This document shows positions 17,410-25,169 of a stretch of 57,390 bases of DNA, piece by piece. The notes under the pieces were generated by a model. It ran no database searches and had not been told where the DNA came from. It worked only from the letters and a program-made list of their open reading frames with translations. This stretch comes from RUG714 sp964623515 (GTDB taxonomy: Bacteria > Bacillota > Clostridia > Oscillospirales > Acutalibacteraceae): NCBI GenBank assembly GCA_964623515.1, contig CAZURV010000011.1:1-57390 (forward strand), written 5' to 3'. The position numbers and the translations under genes were made by a program. Position 1 is the stretch's first letter, and every line of letters begins with the position of its first letter.

Positions 17410-18020
17410 ATTATTTATACTCCCAAATCCAACATTTTGCCTGCTGATATGATCAGTCTCTACGTGTGAATGAGAAACATCATTCTTCAGAATCACTTTT
17501 GGTACCAGTTTTCAAATTATATCACGTTCAGATCGGTATTATCACGCCACTTCACAGAATTGAAAGGAGAAAAAAGTCCGTTCGCCAACACATAAGGCTA
17601 CTTTAATCGCACATTCATGCGCTACAAGAACAAGTTTTTTCATCGTACAGTTCTGTTTGAGAAAGGACGAGCGATAGCATACGTTTATAAATATTTCCAT
17701 ATTTTTTCTAGCCAAAGGAACGAATTATGTGGTTCAATCTGCATATACGGAATTTATTTGGGAACAACTCAGGGAGGGATGGAAAAGATTCCCCCGCTCG
17801 GATTTATCTCCGTAACGCATCAACCACAATAACAGGCAAAGTACAGTGTTTATTCACAGCCTATCTAAAAACATATATCTATTTTTCCATTCTTTCGGTC
17901 AAAGACAGAAGTCGGCATCATCAGCTTTGGAAAACTTCTTTATCGAACAAACCCTGAAAAATTCTTTCATTGGTTTCTTCAGTGCCTGATTAAAAGGAAT
18001 TCAGTCCAACCACTTAAAAT
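17410..18020. other. Gene-poor stretch with coding-like debris on the plus strand
   Basis: About 600 bases without a convincing gene. On the plus strand several short frames read like protein but are broken by stops and frame changes, for example a stretch around 17711-17815 giving 'TNYVVQSAYTEFIWEQL' and another around 17898-18025 giving 'EKFFHWFLQCLIK'. None has a ribosome binding site and a continuous frame. I suspect a decayed mobile element or an intergenic repeat copy, but I cannot name the parent. Confidence 0.35.
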
Positions 18021-18021
18021 G

Positions 18022-18044
18022 CAGGGCAGTTAAAAACTGCCCTG
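18022..18044 (-). terminator. Terminator-like hairpin after the penicillin-binding protein gene
   Basis: A 10-bp inverted repeat (CAGGGCAGTT/AACTGCCCTG, three-base loop) lies 14 bases after the pbp stop on the minus strand. The downstream tract is CATTTTAAG, only weakly T-rich, so it is a weak terminator or an mRNA 3'-end stabiliser. Confidence 0.55.
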
Positions 18045-18057
18045 AAACATCAAAATT

Positions 18058-20283
18058 CTATCCTACTGCACTCGATTCATCGCTCGGCGCGGAAGTTGTA
18101 GATGTGGAATCAGAATTCTCAGTTACATCGGACGATGAGCTCTCTGCATCTTCTGAAGTGGTCTCAGAACTACTTGAACCGGAAGAATTTCCGTTTCCAG
18201 ATGAATTATTTCCGTAACTGTAACCATGAGCGCCGTAGCAATAGCCCGGCATATTGTCGCTTCTGTAATATCCCAAAGCAGACGAACATCCGTTGCTTGC
18301 AAGCAAGCCCGTACTTGTACAGTAATATGCAGTTGTAACTCCGGACGACGCACTCGGGAAATCCTTCTGCTCAAGACCTGAATGAACCTTATCCATAACA
18401 TATTTGAAAAGATTTCCGGCCGGATTGTTATTATAATAATATATTTCACGTGGAGTATCATATCCGTACCAAACTGCGCCTACGTAATAAGGCGTGCCTC
18501 CGACGAACCATCTGTCTTTATTATCGTCGGTAGTACCGGTTTTGCCGAAAGTAGTCTGCCCGCTTACGTTATAAGGTGTACCTGTTCCGCTCTGCATAAC
18601 AGTACGCAACAATTTATTCATTATCTCCGCCGTAGAAGCACTGACTGCCTGATGGGTATCGTAATTGCTTCTGTCCAGCAAAACTTTACCATCTGCATCG
18701 GTTACTTTGTAATAGAAATAGGGCTGATTGTAAGTTCCGCCGTTTCCGTAAGCCTGAAACGCAGCTGCCATTTCAAGCGTTGTTGCGCCGTAAGTCATAC
18801 CGCCTACGGCAAGAGCCGAATAGTTTTTGTCATCTTCTGTTACATGGGAGAGCATAAATTTTTTGGTGACATATTCGTAACTCTTATCAATTCCCAAATC
18901 TATAAGGGTTCTCGCGGAAATTGTATTAAGAGACTGCGAGAGACCGTACTGAACGGTTACATATCTTCCGTCACCCATCCCGCCTTCATTTTTAGGCCAA
19001 GCCTCGCCGTCAACTTCCATACTCGCGCTGTTTTGATATAATTTTGACCAATATGCAGAACCCGTATCTATCGCAGGCCCATATACCGAAATTGGTTTAA
19101 TTGTTGAACCCGGCTGACGAGGAGAATCAGTTGCTCTGTTAAGTTCAAGACGCCCTGTTTTCTTCCCTATGCCACCGGATATTCCGACCACTCTGCCGTC
19201 ATATCCGAGAATGGCCATAGAAGCCTGCACGGTACCGTCTCCTACATAATTCCGATTGGCAAAAATACTGTCAATATCTTTCTGAATATCAAGATCAACG
19301 GCACTATATATACGCAGACCGTTATAATTGATCATCTTCGACGCCTTTTTCTCAGTATAACCGTATTTGGACATCAAATCTTTTACAACCTGATTTATAA
19401 GCGCATCGGTATACCAACTATATGGCTTTTGGCTCTCCGCCGTCTGTGTTTCATTCAGCTGAAAATTAAGCTTATAAGCAACGGCTTCGTCGTATTCCTC
19501 CTGCGTTATCATACCTTGTGAAAGCATTTCTTGAAGACACCATTCCTGGCGTTCCTTATTTTTATCGGGATTTAGAATAGGATCATAATCAGAGGGATAT
19601 TTGGTGATTGCGGCCAGTGAAGCTGATTCGGCAAGATTCAGCTTTGAAATATCCTTGCCGAAATACATTTCCGCCGCCGTTTTAACGCCATAACACCCAT
19701 GACTTAAATAAACGGTATTGATATACGCTTCAAGGATATCTTCCTTTTCATAATACCGTTCAAGATTCAACGCATTGAGTATTTCCTTGAATTTTCTCAC
19801 AAAAGTTACTTCATCCTCGTCGGTAAGATTCTTTATAAGCTGTTGCGTAATCGTTGAACCGCCCTGACCGTTGGCTTGGAGCATAACAGAAACAGTCCGT
19901 GTCCAGTCTACACCGTTATGCTTATAAAATCTCTTGTCTTCAAGAGCTATAAAACATTTTGCGATATAATCATTTGTGTCCTCAATATCCACCCAAACAC
20001 GGTTAATCGAGCCGTAGAGCCTGTTCACTTCCACTTCATTGCCCTTTGAATCATAAGCATAGATAAATGAAGTCTGGTTCTGTGTTTCCTTATATTCGTC
20101 AAGATTGATTGCACAGTCACCTTTGACATAGGCAATGCAATAGATTAAAACGCTTGTAACGACGACTATTGCAGTTATAAGCAAAACGAGAAAAAAACCG
20201 AGTATTACAATAGCCGGTTTGCTCATTTTCTTTTTAACTTTCTCACCACCGCCGGAAGCATGCTTTTTCTTTGCCTTAGCCAT
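18058..20283 (-). CDS. Class A penicillin-binding protein (bifunctional transglycosylase/transpeptidase, PBP1A type)
   Basis: This 741-residue enzyme polymerises and cross-links peptidoglycan outside the membrane. It has a Lys-rich cytoplasmic N-terminus and one membrane anchor (about 24-54). A GT51 transglycosylase domain follows (catalytic E115 in 'ALEDKRFYKH', then 'GGSTITQQLIKNL'). The penicillin-binding transpeptidase domain carries S393xxK396 ('GSTIKP'), S451-L-N453 and K581-T-G-T. The last ~45 residues are a Ser/Thr/Asp/Glu-rich low-complexity tail, probably disordered. It is flanked by non-coding stretches and seems to be monocistronic. Confidence 0.95.
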   Translation of the reverse strand: MAKAKKKHASGGGEKVKKKMSKPAIVILGFFLVLLITAIVVVTSVLIYCIAYVKGDCAINLDEYKETQNQTSFIYAYDSKGNEVEVNRLYGSINRVWVDIEDTNDYIAKCFIALEDKRFYKHNGVDWTRTVSVMLQANGQGGSTITQQLIKNLTDEDEVTFVRKFKEILNALNLERYYEKEDILEAYINTVYLSHGCYGVKTAAEMYFGKDISKLNLAESASLAAITKYPSDYDPILNPDKNKERQEWCLQEMLSQGMITQEEYDEAVAYKLNFQLNETQTAESQKPYSWYTDALINQVVKDLMSKYGYTEKKASKMINYNGLRIYSAVDLDIQKDIDSIFANRNYVGDGTVQASMAILGYDGRVVGISGGIGKKTGRLELNRATDSPRQPGSTIKPISVYGPAIDTGSAYWSKLYQNSASMEVDGEAWPKNEGGMGDGRYVTVQYGLSQSLNTISARTLIDLGIDKSYEYVTKKFMLSHVTEDDKNYSALAVGGMTYGATTLEMAAAFQAYGNGGTYNQPYFYYKVTDADGKVLLDRSNYDTHQAVSASTAEIMNKLLRTVMQSGTGTPYNVSGQTTFGKTGTTDDNKDRWFVGGTPYYVGAVWYGYDTPREIYYYNNNPAGNLFKYVMDKVHSGLEQKDFPSASSGVTTAYYCTSTGLLASNGCSSALGYYRSDNMPGYCYGAHGYSYGNNSSGNGNSSGSSSSETTSEDAESSSSDVTENSDSTSTTSAPSDESSAVG

Positions 20284-20373
20284 TTCAAAAATACCTCACC
20301 GCAGAACAAATCTCAAATTAAAGCAAAATTTTGTAATTTACTCCGAAATTAGATTCATTATGCAAATAAATAC

Positions 20374-20398
20374 CGAGGGCTTCACACGGAAGCCCTTC
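20374..20398 (-). terminator. Terminator after the YdbC-like gene
   Basis: On the minus strand GGGCTTC/GAAGCCC forms a 7-bp stem with a short loop, followed by a T-rich tail (GGTATTTATTT), just past the stop at 20410. Confidence 0.7.
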
Positions 20399-20409
20399 GA
20401 GTATAGGAA

Positions 20410-20634
20410 TTAAAGATTTTTATCTTTGTTTAAAAGAACCTTTAATTCTGCTGTTTCTTCGTCTGACAAAGTAACACCCTTGCCCATTTTTTCGTGATTC
20501 GGCGACCATTCACGAATATCGTATTTGGGTGCGCGCTCATTCCAGCTGATTCTGTTAATTTCCTTAGTCCAGCCTTTTGGGGTTTCGGAAAGAACACCGA
20601 TTGTTTCAACGATTTCATACTTGAATTCTGGCAT
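20410..20634 (-). CDS. YdbC-like PC4/SUB1-family DNA-binding protein
   Basis: This small 74-residue protein matches the YdbC family, a bacterial homologue of the PC4 coactivator that binds single-stranded DNA or RNA. Diagnostic phrases are 'FKYEIVETIGVLSE', 'GWTKEINRISWNERAPKYDI' and 'KMGKGVTLSDEE'. The protein should be cytoplasmic and dimeric; its physiological role in bacteria is unclear. An excellent AGGAGG lies 8 bases before the ATG. It has its own terminator and is divergent from spoIIID, with about 170 bases of AT-rich DNA between them. Confidence 0.88.
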   Translation of the reverse strand: MPEFKYEIVETIGVLSETPKGWTKEINRISWNERAPKYDIREWSPNHEKMGKGVTLSDEETAELKVLLNKDKNL

Positions 20635-20803
20635 ATAGTTTTCCTCCTAACTTTTTTAGACAACAACATATCTATATAATAATAAATATTAACACATATT
20701 TAATTATATATAAAATAAATGAAATGTCAATATGTTTCTTTATGTATATTCCGTAATCCAGCAGAATATAATTTATCAGTAACTTTTTTGGAGGCTCCCA
20801 ATA

Positions 20804-21070
20804 ATGAAAGGTATAGTTGAAGAACGTGCCGTAGAACTTGGAAAATATATTATCAGAACAAATTCAACGGTTCGCACGGCGGCAAAACAATTCGGAATAT
20901 CCAAATCTACAGTACATATGGACGTTACAACAAGGTTAAGGAATATAAATCCGGGACTTTATAAAGAAGTACGTGAAATTCTCGACATTAACAAAGCCGA
21001 ACGGCATATCAGGGGCGGCGAAGCAACAAAAAACAAATACAAGCATTATAAAGAAAATATTGAAGAATAA
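20804..21070 (+). CDS. spoIIID: Sporulation transcriptional regulator SpoIIID
   Basis: SpoIIID is the mother-cell DNA-binding protein that adjusts the sigma-E regulon and helps switch on sigma-K. The 88 residues match the family length. The helix-turn-helix is plain in 'TVRTAAKQFGISKSTVHMDV', and 'RLRNINPGLYKEVREIL' and 'ERHIRGGEATKNKY' are family hallmarks. GGAGG lies 9 bases before the ATG. Its presence is the strongest evidence that the organism belongs to an endospore-forming lineage. It is one of three plus-strand genes in the window. Confidence 0.96.
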   Translation: MKGIVEERAVELGKYIIRTNSTVRTAAKQFGISKSTVHMDVTTRLRNINPGLYKEVREILDINKAERHIRGGEATKNKYKHYKENIEE

Positions 21071-21195
21071 TTAAATTTGATATATAATTAAAAAGGTTTA
21101 AGCCCATAAGGAACAATGATTATAGGGGACAAAATGCATCATGACCTGGTTGCTTTCTGTTTCCTTTAACCCAAATAAAAAAGGACGTGTTAAAT

Positions 21196-21993
21196 GTGAA
21201 TATCAGTTTTATCGGATGTGGAAATATGGCACAGGCAATTATACAAGGCGCAATTAAAAGCGGGATTTTTAAAGAATCCGAAATTGTTGCCAATGATACG
21301 AATAAAGAAAAGCTGTTCGCCTTTGCAAAAACAAGCGGTATCAAAGCTGAAACCAATCTTGTGCAGACGGTTAATTCAAGCGAAATCATTGTGCTGAGTA
21401 TAAAGCCTCAAATATTTCCCGATGTGTTGCCTCTGATTAAGCCGTATATTGCAGGAACAGGCAAATTGATTATTTCAATCGCAGCGGGCAAAACGATAAA
21501 ATATATCGCTGATTTTTTGGGTGAATCAACAAAAATAATACGCGTTATGCCGAATTTAAATGCAACTGTGCTTGAAGCTATGAGTGCATATTGTTTCAGC
21601 AGTACGGTCACCGAAAATGACCGCAGAACAGCTGAAACACTTTTTAATTCCGTTGGAAAAACGATATCAGTTCCCGAAGAAGATTTTTCGGCATTCAGTG
21701 CGGTTTCCGGATGTTCTCCGGCATTTGTTTTTATGTTTATAAACGCCCTTTCAAAAGCCGGTGAAAAATTCGGTTTAAATCCTTCTCAGGCCCTTAACTG
21801 CGCTGTGCAAGCTGTCAAAGGAAGCGCCGTTCAGTTGGAAAATTCAAGTGAAAACCCTCAGGAACTTATCAACCGCGTATGCTCTCCCGGCGGCACTACC
21901 ATTGAAGGTGTTAAATCTCTTGACCGAGAAAATTTTTACGGAATAATTGAACACGCTGTAAAAGCGTCTTATGAAAAAGATAAAATATTATAA
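21196..21993 (+). CDS. proC: Pyrroline-5-carboxylate reductase
   Basis: ProC reduces pyrroline-5-carboxylate to proline with NAD(P)H. The N-terminal dinucleotide fold reads 'ISFIGCGNMAQAIIQG', and the C-terminal dimerisation domain has the signature 'RVCSPGGTTIEGVKSL'. I choose the GTG at 21196 over the GTG at 21187: AAGGA is only 1 base from the first but 10 from the second, and the second gives the canonical 'MNISFIGCGNMA' start (265 residues). It follows spoIIID by about 125 bases, without an evident link in function. Confidence 0.95.
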   Translation: MNISFIGCGNMAQAIIQGAIKSGIFKESEIVANDTNKEKLFAFAKTSGIKAETNLVQTVNSSEIIVLSIKPQIFPDVLPLIKPYIAGTGKLIISIAAGKTIKYIADFLGESTKIIRVMPNLNATVLEAMSAYCFSSTVTENDRRTAETLFNSVGKTISVPEEDFSAFSAVSGCSPAFVFMFINALSKAGEKFGLNPSQALNCAVQAVKGSAVQLENSSENPQELINRVCSPGGTTIEGVKSLDRENFYGIIEHAVKASYEKDKIL

Positions 21994-22011
21994 GAATAAT
22001 CATCTATAAAC

Positions 22012-22040
22012 CAAAAGCTGCCGTTTAAGGCAGCTTTTAT
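22012..22040 (+). terminator. Terminator after proC
   Basis: The perfect stem AAAAGCTGCC/GGCAGCTTTT, with a five-base loop and a following T-rich TATATTTT, begins about 18 bases after the proC stop on the plus strand. The A-flanked stem may also serve the convergent transporter gene. Confidence 0.8.
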
Positions 22041-22189
22041 ATTTTACAAAAAGGCTTTCTCTGTCATTCAACACGGCAGAGATCAGCCGTTAGCTGTATG
22101 AGAAATCGGAGCAGGATTGTATCACTCCGCTAATTTAGGAATGAAGGCTTCAGCCTTAAGAGACGGGGAAGATTTTTGCCTAATATATT
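22041..22189. other. Non-coding gap between convergent proC and GPH transporter
   Basis: I see no gene. It contains small inverted repeats (AAGGCT-TC-AGCCTT near 22144, and CGGAG...CTCCG near 22108-22130) without T tracts. It could carry part of an intergenic repeat. Confidence 0.3.
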
Positions 22190-23623
22190 TTATTCACTGA
22201 TACCGCCGCGTCTCTCGTGAAGATCGTGCTGTATTTCTTCCATTGTACCGGGTTTGTCAAGTTTATATTTTGTAACAAATATAATAACGGCAATTATAAA
22301 GCAGGCAGGCGGAATAACGAACATCATGATGTTCAGAGCCCAAACAAGCGATTCTGGAACAACAGTCATTGCAACGGTATTGCTGTCAAAACTGTTGCCG
22401 ACATAACCGCCTATTTTAAGACCTACACCCGTAATGATTCCGGATAAGGCCGTCGCAAATTTTACGAGAAAAGTCTGCATAGAGAAAACAACGTTTTCAG
22501 TTCGTCTTCCAAGTTTCCATTCCCCGTAATCAACACAATCACCCATAACTATCGTCAAAAGGATATTCATGGAGCCAAAGCCTACGAAGAATATCAATCC
22601 GATAACACAGAAAATAATGAACCTTGTGTTTTCCGCCATGGATCTGGTGATGAAGTTATTAAAAATAAATATGATAACAAATCCTGCTGTCGGCAACAGA
22701 GTTGAAAATAGGAAGAGTTGGCGTCTTTTGAGGAACTTTGAAAGCAATGGAAACGTAATAAGTCCAAGTCCGACAGTTACGCCAAGCACAACAGCAAAAG
22801 TCTGATAAAGCTTTTCGTTTCCCCAAACATATTTGAAATAATAAATTGCTATGCTCATTGCACTGTTCATACCCAGATTTAAGAGGATAAAAGTTACAAC
22901 GGCTACCATAAGCTGATCGTTCTTATAAAGCACTCTGAATGCTTCCCTAAGCCCAAAATGTTCAGAGTTTGCATTACTAACAACTTTTCTCTCTTTAATG
23001 CTGAAAGTTGTTACAAGAATCGTTGCAATGAACATTATAGAAACTATGCATGCCCACAAAAAATATCCTTTTTCATTATGCGGTTCGGAAGACTTGACAA
23101 GCGCAAGCTTTCCGACCATGGTAAGGGTTAACATCTGCGTTAAAAGGTTTCCTGCGCTTGCAAAAAGCCTTGCAAGCGTGGCAACGTTCTCACGTTCTTT
23201 TCTGTCATCCGTAATATTGGAATTAAAGGACCAGAAAGGCACATCTACCATCGTATACGTCATACCCCATACTATGTATAAAACAGCTATGTAAGCAGAC
23301 GGAGAACCTGTTTTCATCGCGATGTAGGGATTGAACAGGAATACAACGGCAACCGCGTTTGCAAGCGTTCCCAGCAAAATCCAAAATCGATAACGCCCGA
23401 ATTTAATATTGGTATTATCTACTATTGTACCCATCATTGGGTCATTAACTGCATCCCAGATACGTGCAACAAAAAACAATATTCCCATAAACACAGAACT
23501 TATTCCGAGATTCTCTGTGCAGTAATACATCAAGAAATTTGCAACCAGAGCGTAACACATATCCTTGCCGATGCCCCCGAAAGCATATCCCCATTTCATC
23601 AATTTACTGTTATTTTTACTCAT
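22190..23623 (-). CDS. GPH-family (MelB-type) sugar/cation symporter, copy 1
   Basis: This is a 477-residue polytopic transporter of the glycoside-pentoside-hexuronide family. Members import sugars or sugar derivatives with H+ or Na+. Hallmarks are 'RIWDAVNDPMMGTIVDNT' after the second helix, where the aspartates line the cation site, and 'GDCVDYGEWKLGRRTENVVFS', the conserved loop before helix 11. About twelve hydrophobic segments can be counted. I choose the ATG at 23623 because GGAGG stands just before it. It lies directly downstream of a second GPH gene (22 bases from the stop to this start), so the two were probably duplicated and are co-transcribed. The substrate is unknown. Confidence 0.9.
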   Translation of the reverse strand: MSKNNSKLMKWGYAFGGIGKDMCYALVANFLMYYCTENLGISSVFMGILFFVARIWDAVNDPMMGTIVDNTNIKFGRYRFWILLGTLANAVAVVFLFNPYIAMKTGSPSAYIAVLYIVWGMTYTMVDVPFWSFNSNITDDRKERENVATLARLFASAGNLLTQMLTLTMVGKLALVKSSEPHNEKGYFLWACIVSIMFIATILVTTFSIKERKVVSNANSEHFGLREAFRVLYKNDQLMVAVVTFILLNLGMNSAMSIAIYYFKYVWGNEKLYQTFAVVLGVTVGLGLITFPLLSKFLKRRQLFLFSTLLPTAGFVIIFIFNNFITRSMAENTRFIIFCVIGLIFFVGFGSMNILLTIVMGDCVDYGEWKLGRRTENVVFSMQTFLVKFATALSGIITGVGLKIGGYVGNSFDSNTVAMTVVPESLVWALNIMMFVIPPACFIIAVIIFVTKYKLDKPGTMEEIQHDLHERRGGISE

Positions 23624-23645
23624 ACATCCTCCATTCAAGAATAAT

Positions 23646-25160
23646 TTAATCCTTATCTATTTTTTTAACGTTTGCTGAATCTGCGCTGACCATAAAATCG
23701 CAGGCATGCTTTGCGCGCACAAATTCATTAACTTTCTTTTCAAGTTCACCGTAAAGCTTATATTTCTTATTAAAAATAATCAAAGCAATTACTGCAAGCA
23801 CGGGCGGAATTGCAAACATCATCATCGAAACTGTAATTTTCTGCGAATCACTGAAATACGGAGCAAAATTTTCGATTGAAGACCCTGAAAGTTTCTTGTA
23901 AACCACGTCGGTTTTTGAAATCGAAAGCCCAATTCCCGTTATCGCTACCTGTGCTGTGAGGGCAAATTTAAGAAGAAAACTCTTCATTGAAAAAACTGTT
24001 GAGTCCGTTCTTTTTCCGAGCTTATATTCGCCGTAATCCACGATATCAGCAAGCATAACGGTTTGACAGGTAAAACTCATTCCAATGCCGATACAGGAAA
24101 TGAATGCAAATATGGCAAAAGGTATAAACATATAATATCCTGCATTGCTTAAAGGATCTATTTTAAGATACACAAACGACAAAAGCAGCATAATGATATC
24201 GCCTGTGATTGTTAATGAAAAAGCAGTTTGAATTACCTTTTTTTTACCAAATTTTCCGGATATTTTAGGCATTATCAAAAGTCCCATAACCTGTCCAAAG
24301 CCGCAAATCGCCGCAAAATAAGTAACAAGAATCTCCCTGCCTGCAACGATTTCAAAAAAATAGGTGCCGAGCGCACTCATTAAATACCATCCGGTATTAA
24401 AAGTAAAGGCAGTTAAAATAAATGCAATCAACTGATCGTTAGACTTTACAATACGAAAAGTCCTGACAAGCGAAAAGCTGTCCGTTTTAGGACTTATAAT
24501 GCGCTCTTTTGTTGTAAAGCAAGTTATGTATAAACCTAAAATAAAGAAAAATGCAAGAATAGCCGCCCAAATCGGATAACCTTTTTGCTGTGCTACAGAC
24601 AAATCGCCTGCATTTTCTCCGGAATTATATCCACCGAGGTAATTAACAGCGATAAGCGTTGCCCCTGCAATTATAAACTGTGCCAGTCCTGAAAAAAATC
24701 TCGGAACAGCAGAAACAATATTTCTCTGTGCAGAATCGTTTGTAAGTGTAGGGATCATAGACCAATAAGGGATATCAACCATCGTATACGTCATACCCCA
24801 TAGCAAATATAAAACAGCAAGGTATATATAAAGTCCAGTTTTACCGGTTATACCGAGAAAGGCAGGATTTATAAACATAAATACAAGCACGACTGCATTT
24901 AGTGTTACACCCATCATAATCCACGGCCTGAATTTGCCATATTTGGTTTTGGTATTATCTACAATTGTGCCCATCATGGGATCGTTGATTCCGTCCCAAA
25001 TCCGGCAGAGAACCATAACAATTGTGATAAATGTTGCACTTACTCCGAGCCTGGTGTTGTAATATTTGAAAAAATAGCTGTTAACCAAACCGTAACTCAA
25101 ATCTATTCCGAATGCGCCGATGCCGAAACAAAGAAGTTGTTTAACGGTTAATTTTTTCAC
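23646..25160 (-). CDS. GPH-family (MelB-type) sugar/cation symporter, copy 2
   Basis: This 504-residue relative of the downstream gene shares the motifs 'RIWDGINDPMMGTIVDNT', 'WGMTYTMVDIPYWSMIP' and 'ADIVDYGEYKLGKRTDSTVFS'. The two proteins are clearly homologous but differ throughout, so this is an old tandem duplication rather than a recent one. It starts with GTG and has a strong GAGGAGAAAGG upstream. The start follows the phosphoesterase-like gene by 9 bases, which puts all three genes on one transcript. The C-terminal tail is about 30 residues longer than in copy 1. Confidence 0.9.
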   Translation of the reverse strand: MKKLTVKQLLCFGIGAFGIDLSYGLVNSYFFKYYNTRLGVSATFITIVMVLCRIWDGINDPMMGTIVDNTKTKYGKFRPWIMMGVTLNAVVLVFMFINPAFLGITGKTGLYIYLAVLYLLWGMTYTMVDIPYWSMIPTLTNDSAQRNIVSAVPRFFSGLAQFIIAGATLIAVNYLGGYNSGENAGDLSVAQQKGYPIWAAILAFFFILGLYITCFTTKERIISPKTDSFSLVRTFRIVKSNDQLIAFILTAFTFNTGWYLMSALGTYFFEIVAGREILVTYFAAICGFGQVMGLLIMPKISGKFGKKKVIQTAFSLTITGDIIMLLLSFVYLKIDPLSNAGYYMFIPFAIFAFISCIGIGMSFTCQTVMLADIVDYGEYKLGKRTDSTVFSMKSFLLKFALTAQVAITGIGLSISKTDVVYKKLSGSSIENFAPYFSDSQKITVSMMMFAIPPVLAVIALIIFNKKYKLYGELEKKVNEFVRAKHACDFMVSADSANVKKIDKD

Positions 25161-25169
25161 CCTTTCTCC

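Noticed and set aside
17410..17496. A 29-residue N-terminal extension of ruvX
   Set aside because: No similarity to the family and no ribosome binding site; the ATG at 17409 has GGGAG at a proper distance.
18382..19041. A 219-residue plus-strand open frame inside the penicillin-binding protein gene
   Set aside because: It lies wholly antisense to a protein with complete catalytic motifs, has no ribosome binding site and gives no recognisable protein.
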